From Epiperipatus broadwayi (lineage: Eukaryota > Onychophora > Udeonychophora > Euonychophora > Peripatidae): a stretch of 64,000 nucleotides of DNA. The stretch is taken from NCBI GenBank assembly GCA_028023455.1, contig JAQFVV010012544.1:1872501-1936500 (forward strand), read 5' to 3'. The notes beneath the pieces are model-generated. The model had not been told where the DNA came from. It worked only from the letters and a program-made list of their open reading frames with translations, and did not search any database. Numbering within the stretch: position 1 is the stretch's first letter; every line of letters starts with the position of its first letter. Positions 43,521 to 57,182 of this stretch are shown here, piece by piece. The translations under genes were made by a program, and so were the position numbers.

Positions 43521-44698
43521 CACCTGGGTCTCTTTTTATGCGGACTTATTTAACATGATTTTGAAGTTACACGATTCATGTTTCACCAGAAGTCCAACTC
43601 TGATAATGCGATATTACTTTAAATAATAAATTTTGCACACTTACATTATATTGAATGTAATAGCACATTATTGGAATTTGACTTTCATCTTAGTAATTTC
43701 AATATTTCAGTGCTTTATAATAGTAAGATTTTATGCAATAATGAAATTAAAATCATAATTTCCACATTTTATGTATACACACATTAAATTTTACAAGATT
43801 ATACTGTAAATTTGTTCAAAAATTGTGCGTGTTAATTTTGCATTTTAAATCACATTCTGATTTTGCTTTTTAAAAAAGAACATAATCAATTATTAATCAT
43901 TTAATGTCTGCAAATTTATTTTCAAAAGGTGAGTAATAGCAGTGGGCATAATTAAATTTGACAATTAAAAATTAAAATCTGATTTTTAATTGTAATTAAC
44001 AATTTAAAAATTACTTACGGCGACTTGAAATTAATGTGATGTAAAATGAAATTTGATTTTTAAACGGAATTGAAAATTAAAAAATTAAAGACAAAAATAA
44101 GAATTTAATTTTTAGTTGTTAGTTTTAATTAAATTTTTCCCAGCAGTGGTGAATAAATGTCTTTTTATTATCATAAGTCTAAGTTCATAAACAATTAATA
44201 AAATCATCGCCTCAAAGATTAATTACTAATTAGGTTGTCAACAGAAAACCATTAACACAATATGAGAGTGAACTTGGCACTAGTTGTATTTCCTCTTGTG
44301 AAGAATCTATTTTTTACCAGTTTTCAAATGAAACTGTTTATCAGCAAATAGCGATAATAATTAAAATGTGTATAAAAAAATGTAAATTACTGTACTGTAA
44401 ATTATGCATAAAAATATATTATTTTGAATAAAATTAAATATAATAGTTAAAAAAAGTTTGTCTTGTATCAATTTTTTTCAAATTTGAAATTTTTTATTAG
44501 TCATATTTTATTTCCTTATTTTTTTTTTTGCATGAATTTTAAAGTAAATTTTACGTTGGTGCTTTGCTTTTATGCGAGTTTTGAAAAATCACAGTCCATA
44601 TCCCCCCCTTTTTCAAGGTAAGTTACATCTATTTTTGTGTGATTTCATTTGCGCGTTTTCTGAGGAACCTATCTATCGTGTAAAATGAGACCCAGGTG
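43521..44698. mobile_element. Tigger-like Tc1/mariner element, non-autonomous, 1178 bp
   Basis: TA dinucleotides at 43519-43520 and 44699-44700 flank inverted termini CACCTGGGTCTC. These continue imperfectly with TTTTTATGCGG on the left and ATTTTACACGATAGA on the right strand. The subterminal sequence GAGGAACC/GGTTCCTC and GCGCGTTTTC/GAAAACGCGC is the kind seen in pogo/Tigger elements. TA duplication is the hallmark of this superfamily. No transposase frame is present. A second inverted element is nested at 43937-44148. Confidence 0.7.
43937..44148. mobile_element. hAT-like MITE nested in the Tigger-like element
   Basis: The left end TAGCAGTGGGCA and the reverse of the right end CACTGCTGGGA are partly inverted. 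The flanks GTGAGTAA (43929) and GTGAATAA (44149) form a 7-of-8 duplication, the hAT length. The body is built of AATTAAAAATTAAAA-like sequence that is itself largely self-complementary. Confidence 0.45.
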
Positions 44699-45168
44699 TA
44701 TATGTATTTGTTTACTTATTTTAAAGACATTTTGCATTTTAAATTGTATGAATATGTTGTTAAATGCCAAGGTAAAATTAGCGATTGTAATAATAAATAA
44801 ATATATATATATATTTTTATATAGTATTTTAATCACATTTACATACATATATATTAAATAATAGATGTCATGTATCAATTTAAATTGGAAAGCAATAAAT
44901 TACATTTAATTTCATAGGAGTTGTATAAATATATAAATTTTTATAGAATCATATTTACAAATTATATCATTATTAATAATTATTTTAATTCTTCAATTAT
45001 TTTAATTATATTAATATTAAATGTATTTTGAAAGAATTGGATTAATTTTTAGTATTAAATATGGAAGTGATATACATTAATACCCCACATTTGTATTTGA
45101 AAATTGTCTTGATCTATATATGTTTGCTTATGCGTAAGGGCTCAGGTGAGATAATATTTTTTATATAT

Positions 45169-46586
45169 TGTGCTAGGTTTAATAAACCCTAAGTTAATAA
45201 AGTTGTGGAGTAAATGTTGAACTTTCCAGGCTAGGATAAACCTTATATTAATAAGAAACTCAAGTAGTTGATGCCTTAATTTAATGAGAAGTCCAGGTAG
45301 TTGATGTAGCTAATAAACAAGAAGCCCAAATACCTGATGTGCCTCATAAAAGACATGGTTTAGAATAAAGTGAATAAATCCTTGTAGCATAGTGGGAAGA
45401 AACTCTTGATATCATATTCTGTATCATTTTGTTTGTTGATCCAACCTTAAATAAATGCATCTATAACCTAAATTATTAATTAACAAGATATCTACAATTT
45501 ATGTATTTGTCTACTGATTTAGTTTCAGAACAGCTTTATACAATTCTTATGTAAAATATAAATTGCAAGTTATCTGTATTATCAGTAAATCTTGTATTTG
45601 CTTTATATTTTTAAAAAAAATAGAACATTTGAAAAAACAAAACAGTTTTATGTTTTCCACATATATATTTATGCTATTATAAAAATATGAAATCGCAATC
45701 TTGGAATAAAGCTTATATCATTTGTTTATTAAAAAATGACTTTGAGTTTTCATTTGAAATTTATTCATATCTGTCTTTTCTCTTTTTAGTACATCAATTG
45801 TTGATTGATTGACCAATTCACCCATTCAACTAAATGATAATCATTTGTTAGTAGATTAGTTTCACAAGCCATCAATAATGGAAATATTAAATTACATGTA
45901 ATCCTACTTGTGAATATATATTTGGATTCAATAAAATTCCCTTTGTTCCAATTTATATTTACTATAATCAAATTGTTAGTTAAGTTAACCCTGAGAATTG
46001 ATCAGTAGCATGACTTAGTCAATGCTTTGTAGTATTTAAGTTTATTTTGTATAGCTAGCCATTGTAAGTATAAGTAATGATTAGACTACATTTAGTCATG
46101 AATGATATATTTTTATAGTAAATGTCATTTATTATCTGTAACTTTATAAATTAGTAATTTATTCAAATAAAGTTAGACATCATAACCTGATTTATTGTAA
46201 CTCATACTCAATGGCTGGAATTAGTTTATTTTATTATATTTATTTTTGAGGCAATTTCTTTTCTCTTTATATGTATATGGCATATCATAATAACTATTAT
46301 TATCTTTGTCACTACAGATTGGGGTCACTTCAATTCTTAGGACCTTTCTTTATATGTATATGTTACTGACTATTACATTTGCACTACCAATGGAGCAATC
46401 GTATTTTCTATTACATTTCTATTGCAAGTTATTATGTATTATTACATTTATTATATTTATATTAATTTTATGATGGAAGTAATATCATTTCTTCATATGA
46501 TGCCATTATATGTTCTATTACAATTGCCTTTCAACAATTGGGGTGAATTCATCTTTTTTCATTTAGATTATATACATATTATTACA
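45169..46586 (+). repeat. dispersed repeat family F, copy 2 (solo-LTR-like, 1.4 kb)
   Basis: Begins TGTGCTAGGTTTAATAAACC after a TA run and ends ATTATTACA before another TA run. It is collinear with 16982-18893 once the MITE there is removed. Internal short repeats occur near its start (AAGTCCAGGTAGTTGATG and variants at about 45230-45340). TG...CA ends and TA-flank symmetry suggest a solo LTR. No ORF of note. Confidence 0.55.
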
Positions 46587-46729
46587 ATATATATATATTA
46601 AGAACCCTGTAAATTAGATAATTTGTAAGTGTTTTTAATTATATATGATAGTCCATTTAGCAGTTGGCATGTTTAGTTGAATATATATATATATAAACAA
46701 AATTTATCGTTCAATAATATAATTATAGG

Positions 46730-47035
46730 GGATTTCAACCCAGACTTTCAAGCTCCCACCTGTCATCCATTCTATGTTATGCAACTGATATGCATGACCA
46801 CATAAATATGTAAAACATAAGTGGTCTTCAATAGCACTCATCAATTGGTCCAATTATCATCTTCCACACATATATATATAATCAGTGCTCAGTTTGTATT
46901 CAGATAGCAAATCTTCAAACTTTAATGGAGATTATTTATCTTTTTTACATATATTTGATCATGTGTATCAGTTGTATAAGATAGAGGGTATGTAGGAAGT
47001 TTGAAAGTCTGGGTTCAAATCCATATAATTACATC
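46730..47035. repeat. family S foldback pair
   Basis: 46730-46930 is S on the minus strand (CAGACTTTCAAGCTCCCACC to TCAAACTTTAATGGA, including an internal TA run). 46931-47035 is the 3' part of S on the plus strand, ending GTCTGGGTTCAAATCC. The two 3' portions face outward. Confidence 0.75.
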
Positions 47036-47637
47036 TAGCTTAAAAGTATATATAATATACTTATATTTAAATGTTCAATAGTATATAATTTTATAGTCAT
47101 ATTGAAACAACTAAGAATTAATAATTATATATATAGTTTGAGAAAACTCCCTATAATTTGAATCATTATGTAATTATGTTGTTCGAAATAAAAAATGTTT
47201 TCATAATGCTACCTTAGAAAAAAAAACTAGATTGGTAAAATTCAATATTATGAACCTCATGTTATATGTTTTGAAACATTTAAATTATAAATTCCATTGA
47301 AGTTTAAAATTATCTTTTTAAAGGTTTTTATTAAAACAAATAAAAATTTTTTTTTTTTTTAATCATTTAAATTTATTTTCAAAATTTATAATGACTTTTT
47401 TATAATTTTTACTTTGCAGTTACTAATAATCTCAGTTATTTTTACATCAAAGTTTTTATATTAGCAATTACTCAACAAGATTATAACTACATTACAGAGC
47501 ATGAGCTTAGGATGTAATTACCTTCTGTTTAAATTACATATGATCTCTACTCTAATAAATAAAATTGAATATTACATAAATTAATGTTTAAGATTTGACA
47601 TACAGGCATTCTTCATATGCCTGGAACTTAATTGTAA

Positions 47638-47782
47638 GTATAGGGGATTTGAACACAGACTTTCAAGCACCCTTGGTGATTATTTATCTTTTCTACATGT
47701 GTGTGGTCATTTATATCAGTAGTATGAGATAGTGTGGATAGTTGGAGGGTGCTTGAAAGTCTGTGTTCAAATTTCCTATATT
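47638..47782. repeat. family S short foldback
   Basis: The left arm has TTTGAACACAGACTTTCAAG; the right arm, from 47743, has its near-perfect complement ending TTCAAATTTCC. The loop has the S core TGATTATTTATCTTTTCTAC. Confidence 0.8.
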
Positions 47783-48371
47783 TATAAATTGATGTTTATA
47801 AATTGTTGAATTTTTGTCATTATCGTGTTATTATCCTTTTATTTTTAATTAATTTTTAGTTTCTTTTTAAAAGTTTGTTATAATCTCTAGGACTGCATTG
47901 TTAGTATGTAGTCATATAAATTTCTTTTATATCATTTAAATTATTATTGTTATTGTTACTTTTATATGTATTAAAAATTTACTTATATATATATATTAAA
48001 ATTATTGTTATTATTATTGCATTTATATTTATTAGAATTATTATTTATTATATTTTTTATTGTTGTTCCTTTTAATAAATAAATAGTTCAAATTATTACT
48101 GTTGTTTCTGTTCCGTTTATCTAGAATTTTATTTATAGTGATATATCATCAAAAATTGAAATAATGAAGTCTAATATTTTGTTTGTTCATATAAATTATA
48201 ACAAATAATAAAAATCATATACAACAACTAATATAAATATATATTAATCATACATAAAAAGTCTTTTTCATCACATGATTTAGTGCCCTTTTCATATGTT
48301 AATAATCCATTTTAATATTAACCAATTTTGACATATATAACACCATCTAGTATTCCATAATGGAAGAAAAT
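47783..48371. other. no gene seen
   Basis: T-rich sequence with TTATTATTG-type runs. No frame or repeat boundary is supported. Confidence 0.5.
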
Positions 48372-48602
48372 AACAATAATAACAAAATAAAACAATAGAA
48401 AGATAGAATAAAATCTTAATACAGAGATCCAATATAACTTCAAAAAATTATTATATAACATAACAATATGCAGAACAAATAATATAACAACAATAATAAA
48501 ATAAAACAGTAGCAAAATATAATAAAATCTTCATATAGAGATTCATTATAACTTCAAAAAGTTTACTATATAACATAACAATATGCAAAACAAATAATAT
48601 AT
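48372..48602. repeat. tandem duplication, about 117-bp unit x2
   Basis: AATAAAACA.TAG..A and ATAATAAAATCTT, CATAACAATATGCAGAACAA and its near copy CATAACAATATGCAAAACAA recur at a spacing of about 117 bases. The short minus-strand frames over it are shadows. Confidence 0.8.
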
Positions 48603-51584
48603 ATATGTCATATTATTATTATTATTTGAAATGTCAGCATTTAGCTTTTTCACTGTATCGAATATCCTGCAAATAGTAATAATAATATGACATCTTTTAT
48701 CTGTGAAAATATTAGTAATATATATATATATTATAGTTATGTGTAGCCACAGCACATTGAATGTGAATATCAAATATAACATGTAATAATTAACAGCATG
48801 TTAATTATTAAAAGCCTCAGTAAACAATCAGTTGAACAATAAAATGCTAATTAATAGCAAAAGTTGTATACTAAGACTGAATAAATTCTTGTTTATTTTG
48901 AAACTCTCATTAGATAAATTGTTAAACTATAAAGCAGTAAATAATAGCAAATTAATTCTAAAACCTCATTAAATAAAGTGTTTTATTTCAGTACTGCAGG
49001 TGTAGGTTAATTTACATTTTCTCTCAAACAAATATTCTATACAAAATTAAAGAAAAAAAAATTTTGTTAACCAATGGTAAAAATTAGTTTTGGAAAAGAA
49101 GAAGAAAAGAGAAAATAGTTTTATTAAAGTTAATCAAATAGAAGTTTTAACTAAATATTTCAAAATGAATAAATCTGTAGTACCCAAAAAAATATTAATA
49201 TTTAATACTTTCTCTGTCTCTCTATTTCCAATCATGATAAATTAACATAATATTTTTCCTACATGTTTATCAAAAACAGACTTTGATAATAATGGTAAAA
49301 GGATTTTGGGGACTTGAATGAAAGTAATTAAGTCAGTAACTTATAAAAATGTTGTTAGAAGCTCAGTAGTATTTGGAGAAATATGAGCATGGACTCAGAG
49401 ATTTTATTGTGAAAACCAGCAGAAAATGTATATATACACTAGAAATTGAAAAGTGAAACAGTGTGTGATATAAATCAAATATGCAATGGTTTTGTATGTA
49501 TATGTGATAAATATTAAACAAGAAGCTTGCTAAGAAGCTTAAGCAGTTTATCCTTCTACTGCACATGCTACACAAAAGAAGATGAAATATCTTGTAGAAT
49601 AATCTTGGATGAAAAAAAAATTAAGTGCTATCATTCTAGTTCTATCACATGTAAATAGTTAAATATGCCTTACCAAGAAAATGTAAACAATTGATGGAGA
49701 ATGTTCAGCTAATTATGGACTAATCATTGGAGAAACGCCATGAACATTTTATTAAGTTTTGCATGAATGAATTTGTGATTATAATTTGCATAGGAATAAA
49801 TAGTGAATGAAGAACTCATTTTAAACTGTGAATAAATGAGAAATATTCATCAAAACTCCATGAAATAAAACAAAATAAAAGTTTTTGAAAGGCATATTAT
49901 AATCATACAAAGGGTTATTTTTCTTATTTGAATAACTACATGTTTTTTAGATAAAGGACCAGATTCATATACATAAGACTAAGTATAAGAATTGAAGTAA
50001 GATAAACTATTTAGTTTTCAGTATATTTACAAATGTGTATAAATATTTTTTTATCCTTTTCTAAATTGTTAATTATCAACTGTACTAATTTATTTCTATA
50101 TGTTGTATATGTATTTACTTTATAATTAGATGTGTGTGAATTATATATTTGTTTTTTATTATGATTGTTGTAATGTTAATGGTTTGAGAGGGTGTAAATA
50201 CTACTCACATGTTGATACTGAAATAAACTATTATTATTGTTATAACTGCACTGCCTTTGTTCACTTTTTTTGTATATTTCATAAAATGTTAGTTAAGTAG
50301 TACAACACTACCACTGAGTTTCAAAATCCTGAGAACTATGATCTGGAGCTGATATGATCTTTCAAAGAATATAGATTTAAATCTAGATTGCTAGTGGTGG
50401 CAGTCTAGTATTTGATATGGCCTTCTCAGAACTAATAAATATTTTAGTATACTTATGTAGTATGAGTTTATACCCATCTGATTATCGGGAAAGATTACTG
50501 TGTGGAATTAACATAATTGGCAATAAGATGTAAGCTGATAATGTTCTCAATATGTTTATCATAGTTAATGGTTTGGATAATGAGTCAATTACAGTCATGA
50601 CCAAGAATAGTCTGATATATGTCACTATATATCAGTATGTGGTTGAGGAAGTTGTGGTACATTTGGCAACCAATGTTTTGGCCTGTGCATCTGTGTGATG
50701 CTCAAGTTCAATAGTAGTACATATTGACCATTTGGGGATTGAAGACTCATGTCTTCTGCTCAATTTCATTAGTGGTACAATACATTATACAACTCTATAT
50801 GTGTTGTCTTATATAATTTTCAATTGACCAACTGTTAACTAAATTTATTGGAGTTTTGTAAATATTTATACAATTAAATCATTTTGAATGTAATATGTTA
50901 TATATACTCTTTGAAAAATATTAAACCTTTAAATTACACTAAAGATTAAAGTTGTATAATATATATATTATTTATTTTGAATATTGATATGTTATGTAAT
51001 CAATTTTTTAAAGTTGTATTGGATCTCTATAGAAAAGATTTATATTTTCATTTGTTCATGTTGTTATTTTTCTTCCATTATAGAACACTGGGTGGTGTTA
51101 TATATGCAATAATTAGTTAACATTAAAATAAATTAACATTTGCACAAATCACTAAACCATGTGACAAAAATGCCTTTTTATGTATTATTAATATATGTTT
51201 ATATTAACTGTGATGTATGATTCTAATTATTTGCTATAGTAATATATTTCTTTAGTTTGTTTTCATATATAATTTCTTTTTTATCTATACTTGTTTTATT
51301 TTTATTTTTATTATATTTGAGATTTTTTTTTTTAATTTTTCTAGTATAAATAATGTATTTAATAGTTATTTTATGCAGACAATTATTTTAAATTCTTTAT
51401 TTTAAAACAATTAATACATTAATTAAATTACCATTAATAGTAAGAATAATGCATTCAAAAATAATAAAAATTAAAATAATATTCTAAAAAAAGCTATATG
51501 AAATAACATAATAATAATTTGAATTGTTAATTTGTTTATAAATGTAAGAAAAATGCAAAAAATATAAAAAATAACCATTTTAAC
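48603..51584. other. 3-kb stretch without supported genes
   Basis: AT-rich. Two or three loose repeats (AAAGCCTCAGTAAACAA, AACTCTCATTAGATAA, AAACCTCATTAAATAA) lie at 48800-48985. At about 50330-50800 the plus strand becomes G/T-rich with almost no CpG, unlike its surroundings. No ORF or known repeat was recognised. Confidence 0.5.
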
Positions 51585-51622
51585 AAATAATAATAATAAT
51601 AATAACAATTTTAACAAATAAT

Positions 51623-51680
<58 letters not shown>

Positions 51681-51681
51681 T
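51585..51681. repeat. (AAT)n microsatellite
   Basis: Two AAT runs split by a short ACAATTTTAAC segment. The longer covers about 51618-51680 and runs into TAGTAG/TAATAG variants. Confidence 0.95.
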
Positions 51682-51699
51682 AGTAGTAGAAGTAATAGT

Positions 51700-53865
51700 A
51701 ATAGTAATTGTAGTTCTGCAGCAGACAGATCACTTGCTCATGCCTAAGTCAACCAGCTTCTGCCTTTTATTCTTAAAACTGCTCAAAATTTAAAACTGAC
51801 AAGGTAAAAAACTTATCTCTACACATCTTTCATAATCCTTAATTAGTATATAATCTTTTTTCAATTTACTGTGACAATTTTTTTTCAAAAATTTTTTAAA
51901 TTCAATTTTTCTAACGATTATTTCAAAGTCAATATAGTGACAAAGTCATCACGTGACCCAATGTCTAATACCAATATTTACAACACAAAAATGTAAAACC
52001 CAAAGAGTCAACTAAACTAATGCAAATGTTATTTCAATGAACAATATCACAATAACAAGATTTCAACTTCTATTATTTATAACACAGATCATCCAAACAT
52101 TATTAAAAGTAACAATTCAATGAAGAATAGTACAGTTTACAAGATTTCAACTACTACTAAATCAGCTCCATATTTCAGAAAAATTACTCCTAGTGACCTC
52201 AAGATGGAGGAAGACCACCCTCACATTTCTACCCTCTGGACCAATGATACCTTAGCAATGAAGTTTAATAATACTATAACACAAGAATTGCTTATGACAT
52301 TTAATTTTTTTTTCTCCTGATCTCAGATATTATCAGAAACAGACTCTAATATCTTACTGTATAAATTCATTACTTTGTGATGCCAATATGCTACACAGCA
52401 TGTGAATCAACCATACTGCAAATCATCCAAATCTGAGATATATTTTTAAGTTTTAACAGACCTTCCATAATGATCTCTTTCAAACTCAGATTATTACACT
52501 TAGTAATTTTGCTATGATTAAGGTTGATCAGCACTGACACAACTACATCACTGGAATACTAACAAACATCTATTTCAGGTATACCTCCAGGTCTTTCAAA
52601 AAATGATGCAGGCATTTGGAAAAGTTACATCCTTTTAATCCATTTATTTAAAAAATACTTCCATACCCACCACCACCAATAGCTATAAATTTTAAATACA
52701 GCTTCACTCAAACATTGATCTTAACACAATCCCTACACAGATACTAGACCAAGAGGCCATGCTGTCACTATATGTTTCAGGATTAAAACAGTGTTATTCT
52801 AGTAGCCAATGAAATTATCTTGTGACACAATGTCACAATCTCCAGCCATTGTCATCAGTGCAGCTACCTCTAACTGTCATTTAATCAAACTCTCAACCAC
52901 ATCAGATTCAAACACCCACTGAACTCTATAAAATTGACTCCAGTAGTTGTGTTAACTCTAAGCATTCATTCACCCCCATCTCAGTTCCATAACTTCCCCT
53001 CATTTACAATTACTGTCCATTGATCTATTGATCCAACCTCATCAAGAGTCTCAAGTATTCTCCAGCTTGTTTACACAGCCAGTCTGAGATATAGAATCTG
53101 ATCAACTTATCTCTGTTCTAACTCAATAGTGCTGACCAATTGTGCCATCTGCAACAATTAGTGTTTTGGATTCCTGACAAAACACATATATCATAGTTAA
53201 TAAAACATTTATGCAAATTATGGAATTAATCTATCCATATCTCTCACCTATACCTGTATCATTCTCATGTTTTATCTCTATGAAACAAAGAGACAACTAT
53301 ACATCTAAAAAAGTCTACCATCACAAGAATAATGAGCTCATGCCAGTGCTCACCCAGCTGAATCATATCACAAGCATTTAATCAGGAGAGCCAAACAACA
53401 GTAGACAACATGAAAAACTTCAATAACCTGAGTGGCATCTAGGTAGCTAATAGTCAGCTGCCAACACACCCATCATCACATAAAACATTGTTAACAAGGA
53501 CTTCAGCAACTCATAAATCATTAGTATCAACAAACGTTAAAATCTCACCAATATGAATGTAAAATACCAATATAGCATATGCATATGTACTCACAAAATC
53601 CTATTGTATTGAAACATGCCTTCAATGTACATGTAAACTCCAATAAAATCCATGTTCTACTGAGATTCAAACCTCCACACACTAATTATATTCAGGTAAG
53701 GCTTGACATATTCTGTTATCTCATGTATAACTGTACCATTTCTCCATAGGTATATGTAATCATTCACATCAAACTTGTTACATTAAATCCCAATGTTAAC
53801 ACTGTAATCACATTTATATGCATAAAATCAACATAACGATTTAGTCTAAAATAAAGTTTTTTTTT
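51700..53865. other. 2.1-kb A/C-rich block of unknown origin
   Basis: The plus strand is rich in A, C and CA/TCA and poor in G and CpG, and GC is higher than in the flanks. It is bounded by AAT-type microsatellites. The only frame (52120-52320, 66 codons) has no recognisable domain, and nothing is open on the other strand. It could be an old, heavily deaminated repeat or gene relic. Confidence 0.4.
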
Positions 53866-54075
53866 AATAAAATAATAATAATAAATAATAATAGAAATAA
53901 AATCCTTGTTTTTTACTTCACCTTTGAGTGGTAAGTTTTAAATTGCACTTTATGCAAAAAAGGTGAAGCTTATTATTATTAGAAAAGAATTATATGGCTA
54001 TGGTAATAATAATAATAATAATAATGTTTTTAATAAATGCAAAACAACAACAATAATTATTATTATTATTAAATA
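53866..54075. repeat. AAT/ATT microsatellite cluster
   Basis: AATAATAATAAA runs at about 53869-53895, AAT repeats at 54006-54024 and ATT repeats at 54056-54071. The last two are complementary and could form a hairpin. Confidence 0.8.
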
Positions 54076-54584
54076 ATATGTGTAGAATTTATAAAATTAT
54101 TTGTCATGATATAGATATGTAATAAAATATTTAACAGAAATTGAAACTAAAAAATTAGACTACAACAACATTACAATGAAAAAAGGCATCAATTTATAAA
54201 TATAAATTTAATGTAAAATATAAAAGTGTAATAAATCAATGATTGAGTTTGTTAGCTATTACAAAGAAAGAAAGATAAAATTTAACATTACATATTTAAA
54301 ATATGAAATCAATTTTAAATGATTCAAAAAAAAAGAATTTATTTTAATAAAAATATTTGATAAGCTAATTTTAAAACACTTATTACATATTAAATTAATT
54401 TCAAAATGTACAGAATGAGTCATTTGTGTACTAAATTACATTGATTGATTTAAAGTGGATATATTTATTTTTCAATTAACATTAATAGAATATTTTTATT
54501 TCTAATGTTGATAGAGTAGTATAATAATTTAAATTATAAATGTAAAAGTAATAATAATTATAATTATTAATTATTAGTTTTTTT

Positions 54585-54835
54585 GTTTTATATATTAAAA
54601 AATCCATTAAAGTATAAAGATTGGCTATCTTAATATATATCTAATCACTTATTGCATATATGTGTAGAGATGATAATCCGGACCATCTGATGGTTGCTAG
54701 TTTAGCACGAAATACATATATTGGTGATTATTTATCTTTTCGACATATATGAGTTCAAGTGTATCAGTGTTATGAGATGGAGTGGAGAGTGGTGAGTTGT
54801 GTGAAAGTCTAATAAGCCTGTATTTTAGTTATTAA
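54585..54835 (+). repeat. family S copy
   Basis: Plus-strand copy: CCATTAAAGTATAAAGATTGGCTATC, GATAATCCGGACCATCTGAT, TAGTTTAGCACGAAATACAT and TGTGTGAAAGTCT appear in order (each read as short blocks). It is diverged and truncated before the B-box position. Confidence 0.7.
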
Positions 54836-55271
54836 AAAAATCTTATAAACTACTGAAGAACATAAGTTATTCTGATGAATAAAAGTAGATCAGAATCTTA
54901 CAGAAACAAAAGAACAAATCATGTAATAATAATTTATTTATAAATGTGCTTATTAATTGATGTACAATTTATTTTCTTTAATAAAATTAATAAATCATTT
55001 AACAGTAATTTATTTACAAAGTATAATCATTAACTGATATACAGTTTATTTTTTAACAAAGTCCTTTAATCATTATGCATCATAGTATTAATCTACTAAT
55101 AGATAATATAACACATTCACTATACCTTGAACCCTATCTTCAATAAACTTAAACATAGTTCTGCACATGTATGAATCCATGAATATAAAAACTTTGACCA
55201 TATCACCATATCTCTCCTAGTACATACACACACATATGATCCATATGGAATAGATATTAATGCTATCTTTA

Positions 55272-55450
55272 TCACAATAATCATAAGGAATGGTCATTTT
55301 AAAATTCTAATCCTAAACATAACCATTTATATAATAATAATTATAAAGGCATGGCCTCTTAGTTCTAACCATAACTGAATAAACTTTCTATACAATAATT
55401 AAAAGTCATTACCTTTTGGTCCTAAACCTAATTTAATACAACTACAATTT
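55272..55450 (+). repeat. three degenerate ~60-bp tandem units
   Basis: Each unit has CAATAAT.ATAA, then a CAT/GGCC.TTTT-like block, then TCCTAA.C.TAA. The phrase TCTAATCCTAAACATAA, TCTAACCATAACTGAATAA and TCCTAAACCTAATTTAAT marks the three. Confidence 0.6.
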
Positions 55451-55525
55451 ATGCAGGGATAAACATATGTAAACTATTAAACACTGAACAAACAACTGTA
55501 TATATCATCATCATCATCATCATCA

Positions 55526-56785
55526 TCAACAATTATTAATCCACTGTAGGATGAAGGTCTCTCCAAGTTTAATCCATCTTCTCCGATCTTTAGCTTCTCT
55601 TCTCCACAACACCCCTGCACATTTTCTTATTTCATCCATCCATCTCACATGTGGTCTCTTTCTGGATCTTTTACAATCTCTTGGAATCCAGCTTAAAATT
55701 TCAATTGTCCATCTATTATCATTTCTTCTAGCAATATGTCCAGCCCAACTCCATTTCAATCTTTTAATTTTTTCAATAAGGTCAGTAACACCTGTTTGTT
55801 GTCTTACCCATACATTGCGTTTTCGATCACTTCTTGTTACTCCCAACATACATCTCTCCATACTCCTTTGAGTGGTCTGAAGTCTCTGTATTGCCCTTCT
55901 ATTAAGTGTCCAAGTCTCAGATCCATAAGTAAGAACTGGTAAAACACATTTGTTAAAAACCATCCTTTTCAAACACATAGGCATATTTCCTTTTAGTATC
56001 AAGTTATTTCTACCAAAAGCACCCCAACCAAGTTTAATTCTATGATTAATTTCCTCCATTATGTTTCCATCTGTATTAATAATCTGACCAAGGTATTTGT
56101 AACTGTTAACTTCTTCTAATTCTTCATAATCAATCTTTATTTTCATATTTTGAGCAAATCGATTAAACATTACTTTAGTCTTTTTAACATTTATCTTTAG
56201 TCCTACTTTTCTACTTTCATCTGCTAACTCCTGCAACATTTCCTGCAGCTCTGAAGCATTATTTGCAAAAACAACTACATCATCTGCGAAATTTAAATGA
56301 CTTAAATACTCTCCATTTATTTTCACTGCTTTAGTTTCCCATTTTAATCCACAAAATACTTCTTGCAGCACTGCTGTAAAGAGTTTTGGAGATTTGGAGT
56401 CACCTTGTCTTACACCTTTCTCAATGTTGATTTTTCCAGTATCATTATGTAATCTAATTGTTGCTGTTGCATTTTTATAAATATTCTTTAAAATATGACA
56501 ATATCCTGGATCTATACCTTGATGATCCAATGCTTTAATCACTGAAGAAATGTGTATAGAATCGAATGCCTTTTCATAATCTACAAATCCAAAACATAAT
56601 GACAACTCATATTTATTTGTCCTTTCTATGACTTCTCTCAATACCTGGATATGATCTATTGTACTAAAACCACTTTTAAATCCAGCTTGTTCTCTTGGTT
56701 GGTGGAAATCCAATGTTCTCTGTAGACGAGTTGTAATTATCTTGGTAAAAATTTTATACAAAACTGATAAAAGGCTGATAGGTCT
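55526..56785 (-). pseudogene. LINE reverse transcriptase core and C-terminal region
   Basis: Open from after the TAG at 56786-56788, which falls just before the conserved RPISLL segment, to the stop at 55526. Numbering from the codon at 56761: QAGF at 25-28, FVDYEKAFD with Asp61 (motif A), GVRQGD at 116-121 (motif B), FADD at 158-161 (catalytic motif C, F for the usual Y), then KTKVM and YKYLG. The rest is the arginine/tryptophan-rich tail (GHIARR, RPHVRWMDEI) typical of this LINE group. The catalytic aspartates are all present. There is no in-frame ATG upstream, so it could not be translated alone. The plus-strand frames opposite it are shadows. Confidence 0.8.
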
Positions 56786-56816
56786 CTAATTTCTAATATC
56801 TTCTTTATCACCTTTT

Positions 56817-57182
56817 TTAAATATTAATATTATTACTGCATTCTTCCAATCTTCCGGTACATCTTTTCATTAGACATTTGGTATATAACTTTGCTAAATT
56901 TGTTTCTATTTCTTCACCTGCTTCTTTTAATATATCAATTATAATTCCATCATTTCCTGGAGCCTTTCCTTTCTTCATACGCTTAATTGCATGTCTCGCT
57001 TCTTCATTTAAAATTCTGGGCAATTCGAAGGATGTAATAGATATAGGAGGTACTTGTTCTTTATAACTATATAATTCTTGATAAAAATCTTCTACCAATT
57101 TCATGATGTCATCTCTCTTTTTAGTAATATTTCCATCTTTTTTTCTTATTGTAAATATAAATTTCCTACCAATACCAAAATG
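56817..57182 (-). pseudogene. LINE linker and start of reverse transcriptase
   Basis: In frame with the endonuclease piece after the TAA. The methionine at 57104 is only the first internal ATG. Residues include FYQELY, the KGKAPGNDGI motif (the typical segment preceding the RT core) and LYTKCL. Downstream of about 56866 the frame is wrong: the correct reading of the following W-containing segment lies one base over, and the present frame stops at 56817. Confidence 0.75.
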
